The notes under the pieces: model-generated
The model's input: only the letters and a program-made list of their open reading frames with translations
The model's database searches: none
Told to the model about the DNA's origin: nothing
Assembly (NCBI GenBank): GCA_028386065.3
Contig: JAKUCV010005529.1
Location: forward strand, 62,001 to 126,000
Source: Turnera subulata
Taxonomy: Eukaryota; Streptophyta; Magnoliopsida; Malpighiales; Passifloraceae
Length of the DNA stretch: 64,000 nucleotides
Direction of reading: 5' to 3'
Program-made: the position numbers and the translations under genes
In this document: piece by piece, positions 1 to 11,456 of the stretch
Position numbering within the stretch: the first letter of the stretch is position 1
How the letters are laid out: each line of letters starts with the position of its first letter

Positions 1-685
1 ATGGCGACGGCGAGGGGAAGGCGACGGCGAGGGCAGTGAAGTGTGAGGTGGCTCGGTTCACCCACGCGTGAAGTGGCCGGGAAAAGAAAAATGAAGGTGA
101 CGATGACGTGGCGTGTTTGGGTTGGGAAAGTTTCTCTTTTTTTATATATTTTCTGGTATGGGTTTTGTGTGATGAGTTGCACTGGTGAGTTTTGCAGAGG
201 ATTTTATAGGTGAAGTTTTGCAGGGTTTGCAGAGGAAGTATTGATGGTGGTACTGGGAAGTAGAGTGTTTTGAGCTAAGGCTTGCAAAGGCAGATGAGAC
301 ACGGGCAAATTACTGGCAATGCACGGGTTCTTCCAATCTGCTCACAGGCTTCACAGTGGTTGGCGGCTGCAACCTCAACACTGTGCAGCATGTGAAGCGG
401 GTTCTGTCCGGACCAGGAAATAACTAATGTACCCCCTTGACTTTATTTCTGGTCCGATAACTCGGGGTTAAACCTGACTTTTCCGAAGATTCCTGGACCC
501 GAAAAATTCCAACTTGGGTCCGAAAAATCCGTAGAAAAATCCCGAACGTGGGACAGGGCTCGGTTTTGGAATCCAAAGCTCGAATTACCATAAATTAATT
601 GCCCAAGACTAATTTTAATGGTAAATAACGGTAAAATAAATTTTACGGTACAGGTAAAAACGTAAAAATTACCCGGGCTGTTACA
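1..685 (-). mobile_element. Partial LTR, related to the 52-61 kb array LTR
   Basis: The last ~270 bases match the ends of the three array LTRs in order: a 'ggtccgataactcgg/ttccgaagattcc' block, 'aattaattgcccaagactaatt' (array: acccaagattaatt), then 'acccgggctgttaca' ending at 685. The first ~120 bases are GC-rich with GGCGA repeats like the GC-rich middle of the array LTR. Orientation is by analogy with the array, where the LTR reads TGTAACAGCCCGGG on the minus strand. The other end lies outside the window, so solo LTR or full element cannot be decided. Sequence divergence from the array is clearly high. Confidence 0.6.
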
Positions 686-982
686 ACTTAAGTAGAACTG
701 GCCAGATACATTGGCCCAAAACATAAGATGCATATCAAAGGAAATGATAAATATGAATTAAGAGGAACAAATAAACATCACTTAGGACAAAGACTTCGAA
801 TAGTAACTCAAAGTTCAATTTTAGGCCAATAATATTGGACCTAATCAACATAAGAAAAGTGGGTGATATAATACTGGTTAATACCAGCGTAATCCCCAAA
901 TTCCATGAAATTGTCTTAATGCCTTTCACAATCGGCATTTGATCTTTGATGCAGACAAATTTCGATGTCTTGTTCCTAAGCC
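686..982. other. Spacer, no gene recognised
   Basis: AT-rich spacer between the LTR fragment and the TIR element. A 99-residue minus-strand reading frame (735-1034) crosses the element boundary and has no motif I recognise. Confidence 0.5.
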
Positions 983-990
983 AAATTTCC

Positions 991-2132
991 GGGGTGCGAT
1001 ATCCGCGCTCCACTACTTTATAAATGCACTCCACTCTTACTTTTTTTAGTTTATAATGACAAGATTATCCTCATTAAAAGCTGTTCTCTCACTTATCCTC
1101 TCACTTATCTGTTTTGACTACACCTATTTTCTCACTTATGTGTTTTGATTAGTTTATCTTTTATTTTTCAAAACAGTTATGACATGCTCCAGTTTGTTTT
1201 TCCTGGTGTAACACTTATAATCTTATGAGAAAATCAAATATATACATGTTTTCTTTTTTTCTTGTCAATAATCATTAAATAATTTTTTCCATATTGGATA
1301 AATCTAAAAATTATATAATTTTCAACAAAAAGTAAAATTTTTTCAGACGATTATAAAGCCAAAGAGTGGCCTAATGAAGTTATACTACTAGTATCGAGTA
1401 ACATTATAACTTTTCTACTCTAATTAATATGCAATATTTTTTTTTAAAAAAGAAAATTCAGAGGATTATAAAAAGAGAGTGGCCATTATACTGGTAGTAG
1501 TATAATTGTCGTTGTAATAATTAATATGAAAAAAATTTGACAGGTTCAATCTCTATACAATATTAAAATCTCAAAAGAGTTATATCTATTGTCAAATAGG
1601 ATTTTCTAAAACTAAAAAAAAAAGAGTTATACATATTCTCTAATAAAAATTTCGCCAACAAAATATCATCATAAATAAGAAGATATACTTTGTTTCAGAA
1701 TAGTATCTTTAAGAATTTATAGTAGACATATCGTATAAAAACTAGAATAGGGAATAAAATTTATGGATAAAGATGGAAGAATTTAATCCAAAAAAAGAAG
1801 AAGAAAATAAGGCCTAATTTATTATTTTGATAATTTTATGTTTGAGTTAAAATAAGAATCCTGCTTGATGTGTGTTTCTCCATCAAGAGGAAGTATGGTT
1901 TTCCATTCAGTACGTTTTGAGTTAGACAAATTAATGAGATAAAAAATAGATTTTAATCGTTGATGTCTTTTGCTCTTCCCAATATGAATATAATGTTTTT
2001 GATGGTGAGAAGATGCAGGAAAAGTCCGTTATAATATAGTATCTTAAATGGGGGTAATGTTGTCATTGTGAAACTAAAAAAGTAAGAGTGGAGTGCATTT
2101 ATAAAGTAGTGGAGTGCGGATATCCCCTCCCT
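991..2132. mobile_element. Non-autonomous TIR DNA transposon (~1.14 kb)
   Basis: The ends are inverted copies of each other over about 80 bases: the left reads GATATCCGCGCTCCACTACT and onwards, and the right, reverse-complemented, reads GATATCCGCACTCCACTACT and onwards through 'TTTATAAATGCACTCCAC'. Both sides are flanked by AAATTTCC (983-990 and 2133-2140), an 8-bp target-site duplication, 9 bp if one mismatch is allowed. The outermost bases are G-rich (GGGG and GGGA). The interior is AT-rich and non-coding, so it needed a transposase in trans. The duplication length fits hAT or Mutator-like elements; G-rich long TIRs favour Mutator-like. Confidence 0.7.
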
Positions 2133-2179
2133 AAATTTCCACAAACCACTCCTTTTTCAAAACCGGGTCTGGCTTGATG

Positions 2180-2350
2180 TAGGTACAGCCACCACCATCG
2201 CCGTCCCGTCAATGTCACTGCCACCACCAAATTCCACAGCTTGCAGTAGGAACTGTAGTGCAAGCACAATCCAAACTGGACCACCATTACCACCTTCACC
2301 GTCACCGTCATCACTGCCGCTGCCATCACCGACAACCACACCTCTACCGA
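2180..2350. repeat. Imperfect CAC/CCG trinucleotide-rich tract
   Basis: Runs of ccacca, caccgt and ccgctg triplets with imperfect 3-base periodicity. They produce open frames on both strands with low-complexity proteins (Ser/Pro/His- or Val/Gly-rich). I see no gene structure. Confidence 0.5.
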
Positions 2351-4268
2351 TACAACTCTTGCTTCGGAACTCCATACGAAACAGCAAACACACCACCTCA
2401 AGCAAAGCTTGAGAACTCTAATAAACTTGAAGAAATTTGGGTCAAAGGGACCCTATACCCGGTTGAATCCGGTACTGGACAAATAGATTCAAAAGATCCC
2501 GATCGATCTCAATTGAACCCACTGATTTTAAATGAAAGAAGTTGATACCTCGCTAGGCTTGGCATTGCGTCGAACACTTGGAGTGCACAACCGGATGCAT
2601 CCAATACATTCCTTGCATATGCTCCTTGCCACCAGCTGCAACTACAAGAGTGCACACAAGCAATTATAGTAGCGTGGATTAACAGATTATATTAGGTGGA
2701 GGGGCATTAGAGTGGAAGAGAGGGTGACAAAAGAATTCAGAAAAAAGTATGAAGGGGGAAAAGTGTAAACTTGAGTTTGATGAAGCTAAAGGTTAATGTT
2801 GGGGCTCACATCATAAGTTTGTAATGGTTATGGGCTTATGGTAGTTGTTGTTGGTGTGAGAATCATTAGATTTGAAGGAGAAAAAGAAGGAAGGAGAGGA
2901 TAAACAGTGCTGCAGTTTGAGAGCATTTTGAAATTTCAAAACTAGCCATTATATTTTGGCTTGTTTTTTGTTCGTCACTTCCTTGTTGTGATAGTTAGTA
3001 TGATATATAGAGTATTGTAAGTATTTGATAAGATGGGAACAAAGTCATTTTCCACGCCATTAGGAATAGGCCAGGATAGCGAACAAGATCTATCCTAAAG
3101 AAAAAAAGATTTATCTGTCAAGGCATTGATTCTTCAAGTGGAGGACGATTATGCCTCTCTGGAATACAAAATTGTTCTCTCCATTTTTTTTTCGATGCAA
3201 AAAATTGTTCTCTCCATGCCATGATTAAGATAATGTAATTTTATTTCCATTTTCAATTTATTTCTCCATGATGGAATGATATATATAGCCATGTACAATT
3301 GTGTTTTACAAGTTCAAAATTTTATTTTCTCACCGAAATGTTTTCTTACTATATATAGTTATAAGTGGCATGCTCAAACGTTCATCAACAATATCATAGC
3401 TGATAAAGATTCTTAAATTAAAAAATTGAAGAAATCCATTTCCGTAAAATAGGAAGAGAGAATCTTCGGTTATATATGTGATACTAGTATTACTGATCGG
3501 CATTACCACCAGCTCTTATAATGATTTCTTTTTTTCTTTTTTCAAAAGAGTCTTTCGAAGAACTAAACACCAACTGCTAGGATCGATGTGGGATTGGTAG
3601 TGACTCCACACAGTCGAGTTCGAATATTTGTCGACGCAAAAAAAAAATAATAATAATTCGGTACCGTAATCGGACCCAATTAGTTAGGACAAAAGGGTGC
3701 AACCATAAAATTTTTGGTTGGCTACCTACCAAGTGCATATGTTTTTGAAATGAATCCGAATAAGTTAGGATAAAATTTACCAAAATGCTTGGAATTCATT
3801 AATTTTGCTATAATTTTTTTTTTTTGTCTCCACTACCAATGTGGCTTATACTTCTGTAATTTCCCCAGTGTCGAGGATAATTAAACGATTGTGAAAGAGA
3901 GAATTAAAAGGATCGATTAATTATCATCCTCGGTTTACGATCATGCATCCCCTTTAGTCATCATCTTTTCTAATATGAACGGTTGCTTCCTTTGCCTTTT
4001 CCTCAAAAGGTACGTAACATGACCTGCTCGGATTTTATTATCTCTGCCATCAGTTACTTTTTGAATAAATCCAACAAGGGCACTCTACCTCTCAAGTGAT
4101 AAAAGTTGGTGATGATGACCCAAAAAAATGTGATGAAATGTCGTTCTAAATAAATTTGCTAATACGAATAGCATAATTCTTCTCTATATTTTGATAGGGT
4201 ATTGCGTACGTTGAACAAATAAACTGAAGTAGTGAAGTACATACCCAGCAACACTTCCACATATATAA
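2351..4268. other. Spacer, no gene recognised
   Basis: AT-rich DNA with short homopolymer runs and many stops in all frames. The only structured item is a possible SINE-like fragment near 3575-3660. Confidence 0.45.
3575..3660 (+). mobile_element. Possible tRNA-derived SINE fragment
   Basis: A 'GATTGGTAGTGA' (A-box-like) lies about 25 bases before 'GAGTTCGAATAT' (B-box-like), followed by an A-rich tail with TAA repeats (aaaaaaaaaataataataa). The spacing and tail are those of a plant tRNA-derived SINE, but both boxes are degenerate and no target duplication was identified. Confidence 0.3.
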
Positions 4269-4594
4269 GAGAACTTATATCTCAATAGTAATTGCTAGGA
4301 ATTCTGACTTGTCTCTTTCATTTCATAGCATGTCTTTTAAATAGGACTTAGGCAAAACTAAATAGGGAAACATCTTAAAGAGCATCCTATGCTAAAAAGA
4401 AAATTAAAGATAAGGAAATCACAGACATTAAAGATCCTCAAATTAGGAACAATTCAAAGAGAATCCCATTCTAAATAGGAAACTAAGGATTAGGGAATAA
4501 TAGGAGTTAAAGGCCCTAAACTTTAGCTCCTGCTTGTCTCCCTTTTGAATTTGAAAAGATATTGATATCTTCGCCAAGATATCAATCCATAACA
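4269..4594 (-). repeat. 3' LTR of the gypsy element, truncated
   Basis: The minus strand begins TGTTATGGATTGATATC at 4594 right after a polypurine tract (GCGGGAGGAAAG, ~4599-4610) and runs to 'gagatataagttctc' at 4269. There it stops matching the complete LTR copy at 6935-7386, so the last ~120 bases (from 'tctctaacgagaac' on) are lost. Confidence 0.7.
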
Positions 4595-4610
4595 TTACTT
4601 TCCTCCCGCA

Positions 4611-4640
4611 GATCAAGCTTGTCCTCAAGCTCGGAATTAT
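4611..4640 (-). pseudogene. Remnant of gypsy polyprotein C-terminus
   Basis: In one minus-strand frame these bases encode ELEDKLDLREE, followed directly by the polypurine tract. 'LEDKLDL..' is the usual final stretch of plant Ty3/gypsy polyproteins. It sits about 15 bases from the gag stop codon, showing that protease, reverse transcriptase, RNase H and integrase were removed in one internal deletion. Confidence 0.6.
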
Positions 4641-4654
4641 GGTAGTGATGTGAC

Positions 4655-5268
4655 TCATTGGCCAGTGTCTACACCCACTTCGTCCAGAAAATCACTTAAT
4701 TCTAGAAAAAACAGCCTCTTGCACTGGTGATTACCAGAGTAATGGTCATCACAGTTATAACATAGTCCCTTTGCACGCCGCTCTGCCATCTCAACACGAC
4801 TTAGCTTCTTGATATAAGAGGCATGCTGGTTAGATTGTGTAGAACGCTTATCTGACCCCATCATGAACCTATTGGCACCAGAAATCTGGTGTAACTGGTA
4901 CGGCTCCTTGCAAGTAGCACTTCCCTTGGCAATGTTATGACGGCGCTCAAAGGCCCGCGCCCAACTCATGGCTGTTGCTAGATCCCGTGGTCTTTGCAAC
5001 TCCACATCCACCTTGATCAACTCTTCAAGTCCTGCAACATACAATCCCACATGTAGGTGAGATGGAATTGTGTTACCTGTGAGAGCCAATTTTTCTTGGA
5101 ACTCGCATTCATATGCATCCACCGAACCCGTTTGACACAGGCTTGATAAATCTTCAACAGGATTATTTCCCATCTTTGGCCCAAAGCGCAACAAGCACTC
5201 TTTCTGAAATTCTGTCCATGGCAGCAAGCCCTTCTCATATTTCAGTTGGCCATACCATTTCTGATACG
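4655..5268 (-). pseudogene. Ty3/gypsy gag, C-terminal part
   Basis: The frame runs from the junction at 5268 ('YQKWYGQLKYEKGLLPW') to a stop at 4655. It contains the gypsy gag signature WYGQL...PWTEF..ECLLRFG, a helical region, and near the end the retroviral-type zinc knuckle CYNCDDHYSGNHQC followed by KRLFFLE, as in plant gypsy gag. Gag would package the element's RNA. The N-terminal half is 1 kb away at 6249-6623, so the gene cannot work. Codon 1 of the longest ATG frame is at 5227 but is internal to gag. Confidence 0.8.
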
Positions 5269-5270
5269 GC

Positions 5271-6248
5271 AGGAGACCCTGGAATCAGCACCAGAATTTC
5301 TACTGAATCAGATTGTGGTCCCGACCTCAATCCCAATCAAACTCAGCAATTTGCCTCCCCTTATTCCTCCCAAATCAGCATGAAAAGAATAAGAACAATT
5401 GAATCACCATAGAGATGTCGTCACCTGACCCTAATCAGCAAGAAATCAGAAAACAACACCTAAGGAATCAGAATTCACGCCACAGATAAGTTAATCTGAT
5501 AAGTAAAATCTAATCCCTAGAATAAACCATGTGAATCAGCACACAAGGTTAAAAGTTTGAATCACTCAAACTATGAAGAAACTCTTTAAAAGAGAAACCG
5601 TTTTTTTTTTTAATTTCAGATTGTCTAACCCTTGCAAAAACATTAAAAGATGCTATTTATACTAACCCCAGGCTGGCAACCCCTGTAGTGAACAGTAACT
5701 GAAACCCTAACCCTAGCAGACTAGGTTTAGTCGAAACCCTAACCCTAGTTTGGACCTGGTTTTTATTTGAGCCCACATTAATTGGACACTAATCAAAACC
5801 TTACAAATAAACCCCAAATAACATAAGCCCACATTAACTAACTAATTAACAATGGACTTGACCCAACATAATTAAATAAATAAAAGTACAAACCGAATTT
5901 ACAGTTAAAACACATAACTATAAAATTCGACCATTCTAAATAAAAAGCCTAAGGATATGTCAACATGGCCCACAAGTAAATGGCTGATGTCGACTGGGCC
6001 CCACCAATGCTCTTTAGTCAATTACTCCTTAATTGACAGCAAATAAACGGGCTTCTGTTTCAGCTTCTCTCCAAGCTTGATCAGGATGTCTTCTTGCAAC
6101 TCTTTGTACAAGAATGCTTGAATGTGAATCAAGAGCTGATTCTTGAGCATCTTTGATCTTGCTCTTGTAATTGGACCTTGAGGCAATGCCATGGCACCAT
6201 CATCCTCTCCAATGGTGCTTGAAGGACCCTTGTTTGCATCAATTTCAG
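5271..6248 (-). mobile_element. Foreign segment inserted in gag: end of another LTR element plus LTR-like sequence
   Basis: Removing this ~978-base block rejoins gag as FHLFGVA + YQKWYG. On the minus strand the block starts with a short frame containing LPQGPITRARSKML, a motif seen near the end of plant gypsy polyproteins. It then becomes LTR-like: TGTTGACATATCC start near 5961, the 'ccctaaccctag' repeats, TATA box GTATAAATAGC near 5660, and a ~690-base non-coding remainder. Only a 3-base GCC is shared at the two junctions, so I cannot prove a target duplication; template switching is also possible. Confidence 0.5.
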
Positions 6249-6623
6249 GGCTACTCCAAATAGGTGGAAGGTTGCTAATCCCACCTTATCTTCTTAGTTG
6301 GTGTGCTGATTCTCAAAGAATTGGTCACATCTCAAGAGCCACTCCAGAGGATCTTCCTTGCCATTGATAGTAGGGAAGTCCAGTTTTGTGAACCTAGGGA
6401 CGGTGTTAGAGTGGTTGGCTGAAGTTTTGCTACTGCCTACTAGCGGAATGGGCGCAGCGGATGGATTCTAGTTGTCACTTACAAATGCATTGGGAATCTG
6501 TGATTGTGAATTCCCAGCTAACAACAATTCTTTGATCTGCAAGGAAATGTTGCGAATCTGCTCTAAGGTTTCTGCCTGCGTTGCCTCAATTGATTGGAGT
6601 CGAGATTCCATGTTATCGCCCAT
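6249..6623 (-). pseudogene. Ty3/gypsy gag, N-terminal part
   Basis: The minus-strand frame from ATG at 6623 reads MGDNMESRLQSIE..., then PRFTKLDFPTINGKEDPLEW, CDQFFENQ and ATFHLFG. These are the conserved gag blocks (LDFP..G.DP..WL...FF). It has at least two in-frame stops, one after VSDN and one after FENQHTN. The frame continues in the 4655-5268 segment once the foreign block is ignored. Confidence 0.75.
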
Positions 6624-6628
6624 GCTAG

Positions 6629-6640
6629 GCTCCTCTACCA
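6629..6640 (-). other. Primer-binding site of the gypsy element
   Basis: The minus strand reads TGGTAGAGGAGC just after the LTR end and 6 bases before the gag ATG. It differs from the canonical initiator-Met primer site TGGTATCAGAGC at three bases and from the site used by three other elements here (TGGTAGCGGAGC) at one. Confidence 0.55.
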
Positions 6641-6934
6641 AGTTGTTATGAATCTGTTAGCTAAGGATCGAGTCACACGGCGATAGTTGGAATGTTGTAG
6701 GGAGAAGTAGACTCGTTAAAGGGAGCCTTAGACCTTAGTTCTCGTTAGAGAGAGAACTTATATCTCAATAGCAATTGCTAGAAATTCTGACTTGTCTCTT
6801 TTATTTCATAGCATGTCCTTTAAATAGGACTTAGGCAAAACTAAACAAGGAAACATCTTAAAGAGCTTCCTATGCTAAAAAGAAAATTAAAGATAAGGAA
6901 ATCACAGACATTAAAGATCCTAAATCAGGAACAA
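6641..6934 (-). repeat. 5' LTR of the gypsy element, truncated at its start
   Basis: Matches the last two thirds of the complete LTR (6935-7386), inverted. It lacks the first ~150 bases (from TGTTATGG to the CAATTC block); the junction with the opposite-facing LTR is at 'ggaacaa|tgttatgg'. Confidence 0.7.
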
Positions 6935-7386
6935 TGTTATGGATTGATATCTTGGCGAAGATATCAATATCTTTTCAAATTCAAAAGGGAGACAAACAGG
7001 AGCTGAAGTTTAGGGCCTTTAATTCCTATTATTCCCTAATCCTTAGTTTCCTATTTAGAATGGGATTCTCTTTGAATTGTTCCTGATTTTAGGATTTTTA
7101 ATGTCTGTGATTTCCTTATCTTTAATTTTCTTTTTAACATAGGATGCTCTTTAAGATGTTTCCTTGTTTAGTTTTGCCTAAGTCCTATTTAAAGGACATG
7201 CTATGAAATAAAAGAGACAAGTCAGAATTCCTAGCAATTGCTATTGAGATATAAGTTCTCTCTCTAACGAGAACTAAGGTCAAAGGCTCCCTTTAACGAG
7301 TCTACTTCTTCCTACAACATTCCAACTATCGCCGTGTGACTGGATCCTTGGCTAACAGATTCATGGATCCTTGGCTAACAGATTCA
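6935..7386 (+). repeat. Complete LTR in inverted, head-to-head position
   Basis: Starts TGTTATGGATTGATATC and ends near GATTCATGACA, about 450 bases. It contains an internal 23-base tandem duplication, GGATCCTTGGCTAACAGATT plus 3 bases, around 7341-7387. No internal region follows on its right, so it is a solo LTR or one arm of an inversion. Confidence 0.65.
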
Positions 7387-9000
7387 TGACATGTACGAAC
7401 ATTAATCAACACTTACTAACATGTGACAACTAACTTGGTGGAAGTTAGGACGAGCAATTAAGGACCTACCCATGTGACAGAGCATTTACACTCTAGCAAT
7501 TTTGTAGTCAAGATGTGGTCATGCTTTTGGCCCAATCTTTTCAATTTAATTTACAAACTTGGAGATCAATTAGCTTAATTAAGCTTTTACTGACAAAGGA
7601 GATCCAATAGCTTAATCAAAGTCCCTTTCCCTTTGAACATCATTTCAATTATAATGGTCATAACTCCTATACACAACTCTCTCTACTTGGCAATCATTCC
7701 TTCCACAAAGAGCATGGCAGATGTCAATTTAATTATGCTGACAAGATTGATCAACTAAATAAGCACGGAAAAATTAGAGTCAGAATTCTGGGTTGGGGTG
7801 TATCACAATGTTTGGATTCATATCAAATAAAATATCACAGTACTGTTCGGATAGTTTATGACTGTCAAAATAAAAGGAGAAGCCTGAGCACACATGAATT
7901 AATGTAAAACAATGCGACTCTCTTTTCAATTTGGCTGGTTGTCTTACTACCTAGCTTGGCTCTCCAACAACTAATTCATAATCGATCTTTTGTTAGTAAT
8001 ATTTATTTTTGAATCCTACTAAAGACACAACTGCAAATCAATCAAGAGCAGACCGTGGGACCAAACAGAAGAGGAGAAAATATTAATGCATGTGCAAGTA
8101 CGATGTCAATGATATGTGTTTATACTGGCAGTGGCCACAAATTGAAGAATAAAATAAAACTAGGGTTAATATAACCAAATCAAATACTAACTATAAAGAT
8201 CGAACAGGTTTTTTTTTTTTTAAAAAAAAAGTGGTTGGATATGAATTGAACAAAAGAACTGCCTAACCACTAGCAGTATATATTTTTTTTTTCAGTCACC
8301 CAACAACTGGATTCACTTCTTGTGCAGTATTTGCATTAATTTCATATCTGAATCATCAAATCCATAAAAAGAGAGGTATTGCAACATGAAAATTTTGTAG
8401 AGATATTCACTTTAGTACTTTAAAGTTGTAACTGATGAGGAGACATTTGAAGGAAAATAGAAGAGAGTTAATGGAGGTTAATTTTTTTTTTCTCCCACTA
8501 TTAAAAATTATTTCCAAATAAGAGATTAAATCAAAAATTTTCCGTTGCCCCTCACTATTGAGTTTTTTTATTTTTTTTTTGCTTTTTGTTGTTGTTGTGG
8601 TAGGGAGGTATGCATGTATTTTCTTGTTTAGGGCTGTGAAGTTTTGTGTGTATCTGCTTCTTATAGTGAGTGGGCCATCCCTTCGATGGCCCTCCTACTT
8701 CTGTAATATTCTTGTTTCATGTTGATAATAGAGATATCGTTCATATAACAATAAAAAAGAATTGACATCCTTTATTTCATTATTCTTATTCGACCAGTCA
8801 AAGTGAGACAGACAGCACATGATTCTAAACAAAGTAGGCGGATATGTGCAGTAGCATATCAATAAATTAATATCGTCCATAACGCACTCGATTAGTTGGT
8901 CAGGCCGATATCAAATAAAAAAAATTCTAATTAAAAAAGTAATTTTTCTTTTTGGTCCTGCTATATATTCTATCCTGCCAGGGAAAAAAATTACTAAATC
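7387..9000. other. Spacer, no gene recognised
   Basis: AT-rich, stops in all frames. A perfect short hairpin, GGGCCATC-CCTTC-GATGGCCC (8671-8691), is the only structure noticed; its role is unknown. Confidence 0.45.
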
Positions 9001-9359
9001 AAAATCAGACATTGTTAGATTTTTGTTTTCCAAATATTGTCGGATTTAATATTAGGAATAATTTTTATCAACGTCATATATCTTGCGAAGGAGGCATCGA
9101 ACCCAGACTTTTTGATAGCAAATGAAAATTTAAATTCCCAATATTAAAGTTATCCTCATCCCTCTTATCTACCATGACTTAAAAACAGACATTGTTAGAT
9201 TTTTGTTTTCAAAACATTGTCGGATTTAATATTAGGAATAACTTGCTCAAGATTATAGATCTTGCGAAGGAGGCATCGAACCCAGACTTTTTGATAGCAA
9301 ATGAAACTTTAAATGCCCATTAAAGTTATCCTCATCTCTCTTATCTACCATGAATTAAA
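9001..9359. repeat. Tandem duplication, ~180-bp unit, two copies
   Basis: Copies at ~9001-9180 and ~9181-9359 share 'cagacattgttagattttt', 'gtcggatttaatattagg', 'cttgcgaaggaggcatcg' and 'aacccagactttttgatagc'. On the minus strand each contains GGTTCGATGCC, a perfect RNA polymerase III B-box core, suggesting the unit derives from a tRNA-related SINE. I could not find a convincing A box. Confidence 0.65.
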
Positions 9360-9969
9360 GCATGCATATTATATTTTGTACGTACTTCGTTTATATTGAA
9401 TCTTGATGTATTGGGGATTCTTAATTTATCCATGATTTTGGTGGAGGAATATACAGCACAAGAAAATTGTGAGTCATATACTTTATATATGCAAAAGCAA
9501 AAGCATTCAACTTTAGAATTCGATTGCTCCAGCTCAACGATGGAGGGAAAGGATATGCTTCGAGCTGTCCATATATATACCTTCTCTGTCTCATTTTTAT
9601 TCGTCATCCCATCTCTTATATAGTGCTATGTATAGCTTATAGATATAATATTGTCAATGATTGAACTCTCCTCCCTTGTTGAAATTAAGATAGAAAAAAA
9701 AAAAAACAAAATCTCTCCTCCCTTTAATTTCAGTGCCTTTATATATAGATGGAATTTGAGGAGGGCAAGTGTCAATCCTTCTAGAGTTGTCAGTTAACGT
9801 GTACGTCTTGCAAACCATGCATTATAGCCCCCATGGTTTAATTATGAGTTTTGGTGGATGAGACATGTATCAAAGTCGCAGTAACTGTGATAATTTTCTT
9901 TTTTTGTCGAATAGTTACTGTGATAAGTGATGACACTTGAAATTGTAGGTAGAATAATTGATGAGACTT
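9360..9969. other. Spacer, no gene recognised
   Basis: AT-rich flank of the copia element. Two overlapping open frames of 75-88 residues on opposite strands (9341-9623) have no recognisable domain and no supporting signals. Confidence 0.4.
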
Positions 9970-9974
9970 GAAAG

Positions 9975-10401
9975 TGAAAGAATTTAATTGAGCAGGAAAC
10001 TTACTTCTATTTCTTAGCACACAGCGGAAGCAGGATCGGGAGCTTAGCTCGGTTTACCGGTCGGTAGAAGTTGTCACAGTACATTGGATCAACTTCTGAG
10101 TCTTCACAACCTAAACTCTGGTATGTATTTTTCAATCCTGTGTATGTTTCTCTATTATTTTCACGCACCCATGCTATTCCTTTTATAACAGGTATATTGG
10201 TGGATGCTGAGCTGGTGGAGGTCCCTCTATTTTCTTTGCAGCTGGTGGAGGCTCCTCCACTATGATAGTGCACCATGATAAACTGTAGAGGTCCCTCCAT
10301 GATGATAGTACATCATGATAAATTATGAAGGTCCCTCCATGATGATAGTGCAGCATGATAGTGTACCCCATTGTGGGTGTACTAATCATTTTATTCCAAC
10401 A
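9975..10401 (-). repeat. Copia 3' LTR
   Basis: TG...CA termini in both senses, preceded on the minus strand by the purine tract GAGTGGGAGA (10402-10420 region) and followed by the GAAAG duplication. It contains the internal near-repeat 'ggaggtccctccatgatgatagtgca' three times. Confidence 0.9.
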
Positions 10402-11456
10402 TCTCCCACTCACACATAATGGGAGTGCACACATACACTAACCATGAGAAACATATTCTCTTGAGAACCACATACATTCATACAGGGAAGTAGATCGTGC
10501 GACCAGCATACTTTGAGAGTCAAATGCTATACATCTGTTAGGAATATATAGCCTCTCATAAAAAATTTAAGTAGATCAGAAAGTACGCAAGTACCCTAGA
10601 TCATAAATCACATTAGAAATCTGCCGAAGATCTCTCTTATTAAGATACATTGTATTCACAATTATAACCATAAGTCATAATTGGTGCACCAATGAATACA
10701 AACTAATGTGATTTCGGTCAATAATCTTCCTCTTCTCACGATCCTCTTAACTTAACTTAACTTGCTTTTCTAGACATGTCTCGCCAGACCGAATCAGTGT
10801 CCATGGTCCTTTGGCAACACACTAAGATAGCAAACATCAAGCTGAATCTCAAGTACCTGATCGGAGTCCTGAGGGTACACGATAGAGCCATCATAAAGGC
10901 TTTGGGTCTCACACAACAATAAGCGGAGATTAAACTTATGTTAACCCATTTGGTCAGCAAAACACGCACATGGTATGAAACATGTGCTACAACATTTTTT
11001 CTTTTCCCGTAGAGCGTATGTCTTTTCCATAAGGAATGCTGTACAAATGATATTTAGACTCCATAAGTATCCAAACTTGAGTTCCTTGATCTACCCATTA
11101 ACTTGAACTCACATCTGGCCCATAAAGTAGACTAGATGAACATATTTCATCTATTGAATGACCTTTTGTCATTACTCATTCGACGTTTAAGCAATTGGCT
11201 CTAAAATTATCCATATGATAATTTTACTTAAAACTCGTCTCATCTCCACTTATCACTAAGATAAGGAGGTGGTTACCTATGTGAGAAGGCTAACCGCTTG
11301 TCTACTTGACATACTTTATAGTAAAGCAATTAATTGAGGAATGTACATAACATCCATCCAAAAAAATACATATATGTATGAAATTCAACTTCATTGACAA
11401 TTAGAAGAACATTAAATAATTATGTGAACAATGGGAAACAAATAAAATGAAGTATT
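10402..11456 (-). other. Copia 3' untranslated region
   Basis: Lies between the RNase H stop codon and the 3' LTR. It ends, on the minus strand, with the polypurine tract TGTGAGTGGGAGA that primes plus-strand DNA synthesis. Otherwise AT-rich and non-coding. Confidence 0.7.

Larger units (their letters stand above)
4269..7386 (-). mobile_element. Rearranged, internally deleted Ty3/gypsy element with an extra inverted LTR
   Basis: Read on the minus strand the order is: truncated 5' LTR (6641-6934), primer site, gag N-terminus, a foreign ~1-kb segment, gag C-terminus with zinc knuckle, a short remnant of the polyprotein end, polypurine tract, 3' LTR (4594-4269). Most of pol is missing. A full-length LTR of the same family, facing the other way (6935-7386), abuts the truncated 5' LTR head to head. 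No clean target duplication surrounds the complex, so it is the product of deletion and inversion or of several insertions. Confidence 0.75.

Noticed and set aside
735..1034. 99-codon minus-strand ORF
   Set aside because: Crosses the boundary of the TIR element and has no recognisable motif.
2540..2650. PPR-like words (ARNV.D, LQVFDAMP) on the minus strand
   Set aside because: Too short, wrong spacing for 35-residue repeats; chance resemblance.
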